From DATILI01 sp035476635 (GTDB taxonomy: Bacteria > Pseudomonadota > Gammaproteobacteria > Burkholderiales > Burkholderiaceae_C), in contig DATILI010000015.1 in the NCBI GenBank assembly GCA_035476635.1, positions 1 through 23,285 on the forward strand: a stretch of 23,285 bases of DNA. Reading direction: 5' to 3'. Position 1 is the stretch's first letter. Each line of letters begins with the position of its first letter. The translations under genes and the position numbers were made by a program. This document shows positions 13,419 through 20,936 of the stretch, piece by piece. Below the pieces are notes generated by a model, which saw only the letters and a program-made list of their open reading frames with translations, did no database searches and was not told where the DNA came from.

Positions 13419-14855
13419 ATGCAATACGCAAGAACGCAGCCCGCGGTGAGGTGGGCGCTGGCCAGCCTTTCGCTCTCCATGTTGTTGTCCTCCCTTGGCA
13501 CCAGCATCGCCAATGTCGGCTTGCCGAGCCTGGCACAGGCGTTCGGCGCCACTTTCCAGGAGGTTCAATGGGTTGTTCTGGCGTACCTGCTGGCCATCAC
13601 CACGCTAATCGTCGGTGCCGGGCGGCTCGGCGACGTGATGGGGCGCCGCCGGCTGATGCTGGCCGGACTCGTCTCGTTCACGGCGGCTTCGGTCCTGTGC
13701 GCCGTCGCGCCCACGCTCTGGGTGCTGGTCGCCGCCCGCGCCCTGCAGGGTCTCGGAGCCGCCATCATGATGGCCCTGGCCATGGCATTCGTCAGCGAGA
13801 CGGTGCCCAAGGGCAAGACCGGGAGCGCCATGGGGCTGCTCGGCACGATGTCGGCCATCGGCACCGCGCTCGGCCCTTCACTTGGCGGCCTCATGATTGC
13901 CGGTTTCGGCTGGCGGACCATCTTCTTGATCAACCTGCCGCTGGGCGCACTGGCGATTCTTCTCGCCTACCGCTACTTGCCTGTCGATCGCAAGGGGCGG
14001 AGTACCGACCACGCCCGTTTCGACTACCTGGGCACGCTGCTGCTTGCAGTGACGCTCGCGGCGTATGCGCTTGCCATGACCTGGGGACGCGGCAGTTTCG
14101 GCCTGCTCAACGCCGCCCTGCTGTTCGCGGCCGTCCTGGGCCTTTGCCTCTTCGTGCGCGTCGAAGCGAAAGCCGCATCACCGCTGGTCCGGTTGTCGAC
14201 GTTGCGCAATCCGGTACTGGGCGCGGGCTTTGCCATGAGCACTCTGGTGACCACCGTGGTGATGGCGACTTTGGTGATCGGCCCGTTCTATCTCTCCGGT
14301 GCGCTTGCGCTGGCCCCCGCCCAGCTTGGCCTCGTCATGTCTGCCGGCCCGGTCGTCGCCGCGCTGGCGGGCGTGCCGGGCGGCCGCCTGGTCGACCGGT
14401 TCGGCGCATACCCAATGACCATCGCCGGGCTGATCGCCATGGCAGCCGGCTGCGTCATCCTGCCGATGCTGCCGACGGGATTCGGCGTCCCCGGCTACAT
14501 CGGCCCGCTGGTCATCATCACCGCCGGATTTGCGCTGTTCCAGGCGGCCAACAACACCGCCGTGATGGCGGATGTTGCGCCGGATCAGCGGGGTGTCCTG
14601 TCCGGCATGCTGGGCCTGTCACGCAATCTCGGGCTCATGACCGGCGCATCCGTGATGGGCGCTGTGTTTGCGCTCGGATCTGCGGCCAACAACATGGCGG
14701 CAGCGCGCCCGGAGGCTGTGGTGGCCGGCATGCGCACCACGTTCGCCGTCGCCACGGCTCTGGTCGCCATCGCCATCGCCATCGCCATCGCCATCGCGTC
14801 AGCAAGCCGTGTTCGCTCTTCAGGGGACCGCACGCAAAGAGCTTTCGGCGGATGA
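13419..14855 (+). CDS. MFS exporter, DHA2 (EmrB/QacA-like) family
   Basis: A 478-aa multidrug-type major facilitator with about 14 predicted helices, expected to export drugs or toxic metabolites using the proton gradient. It shows SLGTSIANVGLPSLAQ in helix 1, motif A GRLGDVMGRRRLMLAG, ARALQGLGAAIMMA in helix 4, and the antiporter-type segment GPSLGGLMIAGFGWRTIF, followed by INLPLGALAI as in DHA2 members. The open frame extends far upstream antisense to the LysR gene, but ATG 13419 is the natural start since the first helix follows directly. The last helix contains an in-frame (GCCATC)5 repeat coding alternating Ala-Ile. It is divergent from the LysR gene, its probable regulator. No EmrA or outer-membrane partner adjoins. 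Confidence 0.92.
   Translation: MQYARTQPAVRWALASLSLSMLLSSLGTSIANVGLPSLAQAFGATFQEVQWVVLAYLLAITTLIVGAGRLGDVMGRRRLMLAGLVSFTAASVLCAVAPTLWVLVAARALQGLGAAIMMALAMAFVSETVPKGKTGSAMGLLGTMSAIGTALGPSLGGLMIAGFGWRTIFLINLPLGALAILLAYRYLPVDRKGRSTDHARFDYLGTLLLAVTLAAYALAMTWGRGSFGLLNAALLFAAVLGLCLFVRVEAKAASPLVRLSTLRNPVLGAGFAMSTLVTTVVMATLVIGPFYLSGALALAPAQLGLVMSAGPVVAALAGVPGGRLVDRFGAYPMTIAGLIAMAAGCVILPMLPTGFGVPGYIGPLVIITAGFALFQAANNTAVMADVAPDQRGVLSGMLGLSRNLGLMTGASVMGAVFALGSAANNMAAARPEAVVAGMRTTFAVATALVAIAIAIAIAIASASRVRSSGDRTQRAFGG
14766..14795 (+). repeat. Hexanucleotide tandem repeat (GCCATC)x5 in MFS gene
   Basis: Five perfect copies of GCCATC, in codon phase, encode (Ala-Ile)5 in the last transmembrane helix of the MFS exporter. 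The partial unit GTCGCC precedes and GCG follows. Slippage would add or remove two residues without breaking the frame. Confidence 0.9.
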
Positions 14856-14943
14856 CGACTGCCGGCAGAATGCAAGCTGGATCGGACAACCGTCGCCGAG
14901 ATCGCCCAAGCTTCGGCAAGACCGCATTACCTGGAGGCTGAAA

Positions 14944-15474
14944 ATGAGCAAATGGGACACGCCGCCTGGCGGCGATTTCGCGCGCTACATCGAAGAACTC
15001 TCACGCCAGTCGCCGCAGCAATCAGCGCCCAGCGAGATGACGGCCCCCGGAGCGGTCGGTCCGGCGCCTCCCGCCCCTGCGACCACACCGGCGCCGCCGC
15101 CCGGCAGCGTCGGCGCCAAGAATGCCGCCGCCGTGGCGACGGCTCAGCGCGCTGCCGCGGCACGCAAAGGCCGCAGCGGCGCTGCCGATCCACCGTTCAT
15201 CTCCAACGCCACGGCCGCGCCTGTTTCGGCGGTGCCGCAGCCCGCCGATCTGTGGAAGGCCTTGCGGCTGCCGGTGTTCGCCTACATTGCGCTGGAGATC
15301 GCCGCGGCCTTCCTGCCGGTGCTGCAGCCCTTCACAACGCCTGCACTCTTCGCGTTCATCGCATGGGCTGTGGTTCGCATCGTCAAGATGGTGGGCGGCT
15401 CGGAGGGCTGGCAAAAGGCCGGGCGGCAGATCGCCGAAGAAATGAGAAAGCAACAACGCGACAAGCGCAGCTGA
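14944..15474 (+). CDS. Hypothetical Pro/Ala-rich membrane protein
   Basis: A 176-aa protein that I do not recognise. A short polar N-terminus (MSKWDTPPGGDFARYIEELS) leads into a long Pro/Ala-rich, probably disordered linker (about 30-75). One or two hydrophobic helices follow (about 110-145: FAYIALEIAAAFLPVL and PALFAFIAWAVVRIVKMV), then a charged C-terminal tail (EEMRKQQRDKRS). The start is supported by GGAGG at 14933-14937, six bases before ATG 14944. It follows the MFS gene by 88 bp and is convergent with copZ. The layout of disordered tail plus helices suggests a membrane-anchored scaffold, but no function is claimed. Confidence 0.78.
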   Translation: MSKWDTPPGGDFARYIEELSRQSPQQSAPSEMTAPGAVGPAPPAPATTPAPPPGSVGAKNAAAVATAQRAAAARKGRSGAADPPFISNATAAPVSAVPQPADLWKALRLPVFAYIALEIAAAFLPVLQPFTTPALFAFIAWAVVRIVKMVGGSEGWQKAGRQIAEEMRKQQRDKRS

Positions 15475-15495
15475 TGGCCGGCCGCCCAGGCCGTC

Positions 15496-15696
15496 CTAGG
15501 CTGCCACCGGGGTGTATCCGGCTTCCTTGATGGCGTCGCTCATTTCCTGGGCATTCGCGCCATTGGATTCGATTTCCACGCGGTGCCTGGCAATGTCGAC
15601 GTGGACTTTCGCGTCGCGGTCGGCGCCTTTGACCGCGCGGGTGATGAGGCTGGCGCAGTGGCCACAGGTCATGTCGTTGACTTGGAAGGCAATCAT
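15496..15696 (-). CDS. copZ: CopZ-like copper chaperone (HMA domain)
   Basis: A 66-aa single heavy-metal-associated domain with the ferredoxin-like pattern and the metal-binding motif MTCGHC (Cys11 and Cys14 in MIAFQVNDMTCGHCAS). It would carry Cu(I) in the cytoplasm to CopA and CueR. ATG at 15694-15696 is chosen because AGGAG lies just upstream on the minus strand; the in-frame upstream extension is not HMA-like. It diverges from copA, and its own promoter region carries a CueR-like site, so the two should be co-induced by copper. The length is normal for CopZ-type chaperones. Confidence 0.93.
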   Translation of the reverse strand: MIAFQVNDMTCGHCASLITRAVKGADRDAKVHVDIARHRVEIESNGANAQEMSDAIKEAGYTPVAA

Positions 15697-15733
15697 GGAG
15701 GTTCTCCTGAAGGAAAAGTGGCTGAGGACCATG

Positions 15734-15764
15734 ACTCTCAGGCTTCTCACCGTTGGAAGGTCAA
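15734..15764 (-). promoter_or_regulatory. CueR-type promoter of copZ
   Basis: On the minus strand, TTGACC (-35) is followed by a long 19-nt spacer and GAGAGT (-10). The left half-site ACCTTCC is perfect; the right half AGAAGCC matches 4 of 7 positions of GGAAGGT. A 19-bp spacer with a dyad between the hexamers is the hallmark of MerR-family activated promoters such as E. coli copA. Transcription would begin about 30 nt before the copZ start. Confidence 0.65.
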
Positions 15765-15814
15765 GCGTGGTGCCGCAATACCCATAATAACTTTAGTAGT
15801 TTGGTGAAATCCTC

Positions 15815-15845
15815 TTGACCTTCCTATCGTTGGAACCTTGAAGAT
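15815..15845 (+). promoter_or_regulatory. CueR-type promoter of copA
   Basis: TTGACC at 15815-15820, a 19-nt spacer and GAAGAT at 15840-15845. The dyad ACCTTCC-N7-GGAACCT (15818-15838) matches the known CueR operator ACCTTCC-N7-GGAAGGT except at two right-arm positions. It shares the 11-mer CTTGACCTTCC with the divergent copZ promoter. Transcription would start about 30 nt before the copA ATG. Confidence 0.72.
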
Positions 15846-15881
15846 TGCAAGCACCCCAACGACACGAGAAGGAACTGGGAA

Positions 15882-18131
15882 ATGAACAACGTCGCCACGC
15901 TCGGCACTCCAGAAGGCATTCGCTTGCAGGTTTCCGGCATGACCTGCGCGTCCTGCGTGGCGCGCGTCGAGAAGGCGCTTTTGAAGGTGCCCGGCGTCTC
16001 GGCCGCCTCAGTCAACCTCGCGACCGAGAAGGCAACTGTACAAGCGCTATCGGCCGTGACCGTTGAGGCTCTTCAAGCGGCCGTGGAGAAGGCAGGCTAC
16101 ACGGCGAAAGAAGTCCAGGAGGCACAGCCCGAACAGGTCCCTCGCCTGCCTGCATGGTGGCCTGTCGCGCTGGGCGCGGCGCTGACGATCCCTCTCGTCG
16201 CCCCGATGCTGATGCAAGTGTTCGGGATCGACTGGATGCTCAGCGGCTGGGTGCAGCTGCTGCTCGCCACGCCCGTGCAGTTCTGGCTGGGTTGGCGCTT
16301 TTATCTTGCGGGCTGGAAGGCGATGCGGGTCGGTGCCGGAAACATGGACCTGCTGGTCGCGCTGGGCACTTCGGCCGCCTACGGCCTGTCGGTATACCTG
16401 CTCTTCAAGCATGCAAGCCATGGCATGCCGCATTTGTACTTCGAGGCTTCGTCCGCAGTCATCACGCTGGTGCTGCTGGGCAAATGGCTCGAAGCACGCG
16501 CCAAGCGCCAGACTACCGACGCCATCCGCGCGTTGAACGCGCTGCGACCGGCCACGGCCCGAGTGCGTCGCGACGGTGTCGAGATCGAGATTCCTGTGGG
16601 TCAGGTGGTGCTCGGGGATGAGGTGCTGATCCGCCCCGGAGAACGCGTCGCAGTGGACGGCGAGGTTCTGGAGGGCAGCACCCATGTGGACGAGTCGCTC
16701 ATCACCGGCGAAAGCCTGCCGGTTGCCAAAGTGATCGGCGACAAGGTCACCGGCGGCTCCATCAACGCGGAAGGCGCGCTGACGGTGAAGACGCAGGCAA
16801 TCGGCACGGAAACCACGCTGGCGCGCATTATCCGCATGGTGGAGTCGGCGCAGGCCGCCAAGGCGCCGATCCAGCGCATCGTTGACCGCGTAAGTGCCGT
16901 ATTCGTGCCGGTGGTGTTGGGTATCGCGCTGCTGACGCTGGCGGGCTGGGTCGTTGCCAGCGGAGACTGGGAGAAGGCGGTGATCAACGCGGTGGCGGTG
17001 CTCGTCATCGCCTGTCCCTGTGCGCTGGGACTGGCCACGCCCACGGCCATCATGGCTGGCACCGGTGTTGCCGCGCGCCATGGCATCCTGATCAAGGATG
17101 CCGAGGCCCTGGAAGTCGCGCATGCGGTGACAACGGTCGCATTCGACAAGACCGGAACGCTGACCGAAGGTCGCCCTTCGCTGGTCGCGGTCCATGCGGC
17201 ACCTGGGCACACCATGGAGACGGTGCTGCGCCTGTCGGCCGCCTTGCAGCGCACAAGCGAGCATCCGTTGGCGCACGCGGTCATGGACAAGGCCCGCGCG
17301 CAGCGCGTGTCGGTCCCCGATTCGCGTGACGCCAAGTCCTTGCCGGGCCGCGGCCTGCAAGCGTCCGTGCAGGGACAACTGCTGGCGCTGGGCAGTACGC
17401 GCCTGCTGAAGGAACTTGCCGCCGACGCTGGCGCCCTGGCCGTGGAGGCTGACCGCCTGGAGCGCGATGGGCGGACGATTTCCTGGCTTATCCGCAGGAA
17501 CGACCACTCGGCCGAGCTGCTCGGCTTGCTGGCCTTTGGCGACACGGTGAAGGCGTCGGCGCGCGACGCGGTGCAAAGGCTGCACCAGCTTGGCGTGGAG
17601 ACAGTGATGCTAACGGGCGACAACAAGGGCAGTGCGGCGGCGGTGGCCAACGCATTGGGCATCCGCAGTGTGCGCGCCGAGGTCCTTCCGGGCGACAAGG
17701 CCGCTGTGGTGCAGGCGCTGCGCGCGGCCGGCAAGGTGGTCGCCATGGTCGGGGACGGTATCAACGATGCGCCGGCGCTCGCAGCGGCCGACGTGGGGTT
17801 TGCGATGGCCGGTGGCACCGATGTGGCGATGGAAACGGCAGGAGTGACGCTGATGCGCGGCGATCCACGGCTGGTACCGGATGCCATTGACATTTCGCGC
17901 CGCACCTACGCGAAGATCAAGCAGAACCTGGGTTGGGCCTTCGCGTACAACGTGCTGGGCATTCCGCTGGCGGCGTTCGGGTTGTTGAATCCGGTGATCG
18001 CGGGCGCGGCGATGGCGCTGAGCAGCGTCAGCGTCGTGACCAACGCATTGCTCTTGCGTCGCTGGATGGCGTCATCCGGCGAAGCCGCAAGCGCGTCCCA
18101 GGCACAGCACAGCCGCGCTGCGGCAACTTGA
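15882..18131 (+). CDS. copA: Cu(I)-exporting P1B-type ATPase CopA
   Basis: A 749-aa inner-membrane Cu(I) pump moving copper from cytoplasm to periplasm at the expense of ATP. There is a single N-terminal HMA domain with GMTCASC (19-25). Membrane helices follow, then the actuator TGES (275-278), the ion-path CPC (378-380), the phosphorylated D422 in DKTGTLT, the HP motif (461-462), the hinge GDGIND (624-629), and the Cu-site residues YN (689-690) and MxxSS (711-715) of P1B-1 pumps. ATG 15882 follows the purine-rich GAAGGAACTGGGAA. It is driven by the CueR-type promoter just upstream, and cueR follows 9 nt after its stop. All key residues are intact. Confidence 0.97.
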   Translation: MNNVATLGTPEGIRLQVSGMTCASCVARVEKALLKVPGVSAASVNLATEKATVQALSAVTVEALQAAVEKAGYTAKEVQEAQPEQVPRLPAWWPVALGAALTIPLVAPMLMQVFGIDWMLSGWVQLLLATPVQFWLGWRFYLAGWKAMRVGAGNMDLLVALGTSAAYGLSVYLLFKHASHGMPHLYFEASSAVITLVLLGKWLEARAKRQTTDAIRALNALRPATARVRRDGVEIEIPVGQVVLGDEVLIRPGERVAVDGEVLEGSTHVDESLITGESLPVAKVIGDKVTGGSINAEGALTVKTQAIGTETTLARIIRMVESAQAAKAPIQRIVDRVSAVFVPVVLGIALLTLAGWVVASGDWEKAVINAVAVLVIACPCALGLATPTAIMAGTGVAARHGILIKDAEALEVAHAVTTVAFDKTGTLTEGRPSLVAVHAAPGHTMETVLRLSAALQRTSEHPLAHAVMDKARAQRVSVPDSRDAKSLPGRGLQASVQGQLLALGSTRLLKELAADAGALAVEADRLERDGRTISWLIRRNDHSAELLGLLAFGDTVKASARDAVQRLHQLGVETVMLTGDNKGSAAAVANALGIRSVRAEVLPGDKAAVVQALRAAGKVVAMVGDGINDAPALAAADVGFAMAGGTDVAMETAGVTLMRGDPRLVPDAIDISRRTYAKIKQNLGWAFAYNVLGIPLAAFGLLNPVIAGAAMALSSVSVVTNALLLRRWMASSGEAASASQAQHSRAAAT

Positions 18132-18140
18132 GGAAGACAC

Positions 18141-18623
18141 ATGGACTACATGAACATTGGCGAAGCGGCGAAGGCCTCTGGCGTTTCGGCCAAGATGATC
18201 CGCCACTACGAGCAGGTCGGACTGTTCCCCGAGGCGGGCCGCACGGACGCTGGGTATCGGCAGTACACCAGCAAGGAAGTACATACCCTGGGCTTTATCC
18301 GGCAGGCCCGTGACCTGGGGTTTTCGATCGAACAGATCCGCGCGCTTCTTGGGCTATGGCTCAACCGGCGCCGTCCCAGCCGCCAGGTAAAGGCGCTGGC
18401 ACAGGCGCATATCGAAGAGCTGGACCAGAAGCTGCAGGAACTCCAGGCGATGAAGGCGACGCTGGAGCATCTGGTGCATTGCTGCCACGGTGACGACAGG
18501 CCTGATTGCCCGATTCTGGAGAATCTGGCGCACGACCACGTGGTCACTGCCCAGCCGCCTGCCACCGGCGTGAAGGCAAAGACCGCGGGCCTGCGCCCCG
18601 GTCGCTCCTTTCGCATTGCGTAA
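18141..18623 (+). CDS. cueR: CueR, MerR-family copper-responsive regulator
   Basis: A 160-aa MerR-type activator. The winged helix-turn-helix spans about residues 4-70 (MNIGEAAKASGVSAKMIRHYE, with the usual GRTDAGYRQY). A dimerisation helix begins near S80; serine there, in place of the Cys of Hg/Zn sensors, indicates a monovalent-metal sensor. The metal loop has C115 and C123 with seven residues between, as in CueR (C112/C120), plus an extra C114. The tail of about 30 residues after the metal loop is longer than in E. coli CueR. ATG 18141 has AGGAAG upstream and lies 9 nt after copA, so the two are co-transcribed, giving positive feedback on the copZ and copA promoters. Confidence 0.94.
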   Translation: MDYMNIGEAAKASGVSAKMIRHYEQVGLFPEAGRTDAGYRQYTSKEVHTLGFIRQARDLGFSIEQIRALLGLWLNRRRPSRQVKALAQAHIEELDQKLQELQAMKATLEHLVHCCHGDDRPDCPILENLAHDHVVTAQPPATGVKAKTAGLRPGRSFRIA

Positions 18624-18646
18624 GCCGTGAGTAGAATCCCCAAGTC

Positions 18647-19039
18647 ATGTCGCGCTTTCGCACCTTACTCGCTTGGCTGGTCATGGCTGCTATTCCCTTG
18701 CAGGGATTGGCGGCTGCGTCGATGCTGTTTTGCGGAATGGCTGCGCAGCATGCGCCTGCGCAACAGTCCGCCGACCAAGCAACTGCCGCGCACGACCACT
18801 CCAAGCACAGCCATGTGGCGGCCGAGCAAGCCCAAAAAAGCGTTGACACCTCCGGTGCCAAGTTGCCGGATGCTTCGCATAAATGCGGTGTCTGTGCCTC
18901 GTGCTGCCACAGTGTCGCGATTGCAGAATTTCACCAGCTGCTTGCTTTTGCACCCGCGCCCCAGGCTGACCTGGTCGAGCCGTTCGTGCTGATCCAGGCA
19001 CGGCCTTCCCCGGTTCCGGACAAACCCCCTCGCGCCTGA
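18647..19039 (+). CDS. Small secreted Cys/His-rich putative metal-binding protein
   Basis: A 130-aa protein with a signal peptide (about 1-24, LLAWLVMAAIPLQGLAAA), then a His-rich disordered stretch (H35, H49, H51, H54, H56) and a compact cysteine motif HKCGVCASCCHS (C80, C83, C86, C87, H88). The C-terminus is Pro-rich. The overall plan resembles small periplasmic proteins that open Cop/Czc-type operons, such as CzcI or CopL-like leaders, but I cannot assign a family by sequence alone. It starts 23 nt after cueR and heads the exported copper module, so a periplasmic copper-binding or sensing role is inferred. Confidence 0.75.
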   Translation: MSRFRTLLAWLVMAAIPLQGLAAASMLFCGMAAQHAPAQQSADQATAAHDHSKHSHVAAEQAQKSVDTSGAKLPDASHKCGVCASCCHSVAIAEFHQLLAFAPAPQADLVEPFVLIQARPSPVPDKPPRA

Positions 19040-19144
19040 CCGCGCCTTCGCTGCCAGCTTGCCTGGCCCGCCGAGGCGCGTCCGTTCGTTCGCTCCATGC
19101 CTTGTACCAAGGAGCGCATCTCCCATGAACAACGCGAGGTTTCC

Positions 19145-19471
19145 ATGTTCCTATTCAAGCCGGTCCGGTGGCTGGCGATTTTCTGGTCCCTGACGGCAGT
19201 GACGGTCTACGCCCAGACCGTTGCATCGCCTTCCGGGACATCCACGGCGCCGTCTACTGCTTCTGCGATCACCTACCAATCGGCGCTGGAGGGGTACCAG
19301 CCGTACCGCGACGAAAAAATCAAACCCTGGAAAGAGTCCAACGACACCGTGGGCAGGGTCGGCGGTTGGCGTGCCTACGCCAAGGAGGCTGCCGAGCCTG
19401 CAAGCCAGGGCAACACTGCGCCCGCGGCATCGGGTGCGCCCAATCCCCATGCCGGACACGGCAAGCCATAG
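19145..19471 (+). CDS. Small periplasmic protein of the copper cluster
   Basis: A 108-aa exported protein. A signal peptide (about 1-24, WLAIFWSLTAVTVYAQ) precedes a Ser/Thr/Ala-rich linker, a conserved-looking core with YQSALEGYQPYRDEKIKPW, DTVGRVGGWRAYAKEA (about 44-82) and a His-containing tail (PNPHAGHGKP). Proteins with this core occur, to my knowledge, beside TolC genes in copper clusters, but no function is established. I chose ATG 19145 because the signal peptide starts there; an in-frame ATG 48 bp upstream adds a hydrophilic leader. It lies 10 nt before the TolC-type gene, so co-expression is very likely. Confidence 0.75.
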   Translation: MFLFKPVRWLAIFWSLTAVTVYAQTVASPSGTSTAPSTASAITYQSALEGYQPYRDEKIKPWKESNDTVGRVGGWRAYAKEAAEPASQGNTAPAASGAPNPHAGHGKP

Positions 19472-19481
19472 GGAGTACTTC

Positions 19482-20906
19482 ATGCAACGCAAACTTCGTC
19501 GGTCTGCCCTCAGCGCGGCCGTGCTGATCCTCTCGGGCTGCGCCAGTGTCGACTTCGACACGGCGGTCCAGGAAGCCAATACGGCCACGCAAGCGTTCAC
19601 GCAAGGCAAGCTCGAACTCAGCCGCACCGACCAACAGCGTCAAGCGCGAGAAGCTCTGTCCGGCCAGTTGCTCGCCAAGCCGTTGTCCATGGACGACGCC
19701 GTGCAAGTTGCGCTGGCCAACAGCCCGGCCATGCAGACGTTGTTGGCCCAGAGCTGGGCCGACATCGCAGCCGCGGACCAGGCCGGGCGCATCGCCAATC
19801 CAGTTTTCACCTTCGAGCGTATGCGCTTCAAGGACGAACTGGAGCTGGGCCGGCTGCTGTCGATCGGCCTGCTGGACGTGCTGACACTGCCGCGGCGCCA
19901 GGCGATTTCGCAAAACCAGGTGGCCCAGGCCAAGACGCAGCTTGGCGCCAACGTCGTCGAGCAGGTCAGCCAGGTGCGTCAGTCCTGGGTGCGCGCAGTG
20001 GCGGCGCAACAGTTGCTGGACTACGCGGACCAAGTGAATCGGACAGCCCAGGCCAGTGCGGAGCTGGCCAGGCGCATGCAACAGGTAGGGAACTTCACCA
20101 AGCTGCAGCGCGCACGCCAGCACGCCTTCTATGCGGACGCGGCGGCGCAACTTGCTTCTGCCAAACATGCCGCGGGCGCGGCGCGAGAAGACCTCACGCG
20201 CCAGCTCGGTCTGACCGATGCACAGGCGGCGCAGCTGAAGCTGCCCGACCGGCTACCCGATTTGCCCTCGGCGCCGCGCGCGGCACCAGAGCTCACAGCG
20301 GCCACGGCGCAACAAAGGCTGGACGTCCAGCTCGCGCGCCTGCAGCTCGATATCGCCGGCCGTGCGCAGGGCCTGACGCTCCTGAACAGCCTGGTGGACG
20401 TCGAACTCGGCTACCGGCGCGATACGGTGTTTGAGAACGACACCGGGGAGAAGGCCAATCGCAAAGGCTATGAGCTGGCGATCCGCCTGCCGATCTTCGA
20501 TTGGGGCGGCGCGCAGCGCGCCTCGATGAACGCGCAGTCGCTCGCGGCGGCCCACCGCTATGACGGCGTCGCGCGTTCTGCGTCCTCGCAGTTGCGCGAG
20601 AGCTACTCGGCCTATCGCACCGCCTACGACCTGGCCCGGCACTACCGCGACGAAATCGTCCCGCTGCGCAAGCTCATGGCCGAGGAGAACGTGCTTCGCT
20701 ACAACGGCATGCTGATCGGCGTGTTTGAGTTGCTGGCAGACACCCGCGACCAGATCGCCAGCGTGATGCAGGCGATCAATGCCCAGCAGCAGTTCTGGCT
20801 GGCCGACGCCGGCCTGTCTTCAGCGGTGATCGGCAAGCCGATGGCCATGGGCGCCGCGCCGGTATCCGCCAGAACTGGCAGCGGCTCAGAGGGGCAAGGC
20901 CATTGA
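19482..20906 (+). CDS. TolC/CusC-family outer-membrane efflux lipoprotein
   Basis: A 474-aa outer-membrane factor that would form the exit duct of a tripartite pump. The N-terminus carries a lipoprotein signal with lipobox LSGC, so C20 would be lipidated, as in CusC. Long amphipathic helices rich in Ala/Gln follow in the two-repeat plan of this family, with RLPIFDWGGAQRA in the second half typical of outer-membrane efflux proteins. ATG 19482 has GGGAG shortly upstream. It lies between two small periplasmic proteins and the multicopper oxidase. RND pump and adaptor genes expected of a Cus-like system are not in the window; they may lie to the right, or the duct may serve a distant pump. Confidence 0.93.
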   Translation: MQRKLRRSALSAAVLILSGCASVDFDTAVQEANTATQAFTQGKLELSRTDQQRQAREALSGQLLAKPLSMDDAVQVALANSPAMQTLLAQSWADIAAADQAGRIANPVFTFERMRFKDELELGRLLSIGLLDVLTLPRRQAISQNQVAQAKTQLGANVVEQVSQVRQSWVRAVAAQQLLDYADQVNRTAQASAELARRMQQVGNFTKLQRARQHAFYADAAAQLASAKHAAGAAREDLTRQLGLTDAQAAQLKLPDRLPDLPSAPRAAPELTAATAQQRLDVQLARLQLDIAGRAQGLTLLNSLVDVELGYRRDTVFENDTGEKANRKGYELAIRLPIFDWGGAQRASMNAQSLAAAHRYDGVARSASSQLRESYSAYRTAYDLARHYRDEIVPLRKLMAEENVLRYNGMLIGVFELLADTRDQIASVMQAINAQQQFWLADAGLSSAVIGKPMAMGAAPVSARTGSGSEGQGH

Positions 20907-20936
20907 CGGCCCCCGCACACCTATTCGGAATCAAAA

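Noticed and set aside
14766..14795. Hexanucleotide repeat as an on/off phase-variation switch
   Set aside because: The unit is a multiple of three, so slippage cannot shift the frame; only helix length could vary.
13343..14941. Plus-strand open frame of 532 codons over the MFS gene
   Set aside because: It is a shifted frame of the clearly recognisable exporter, and its product is rich in Arg, Gly and His with no membrane helices.
16047..17585. Minus-strand open frame of 512 codons
   Set aside because: It is antisense to the well-conserved copA and shows no protein family features.
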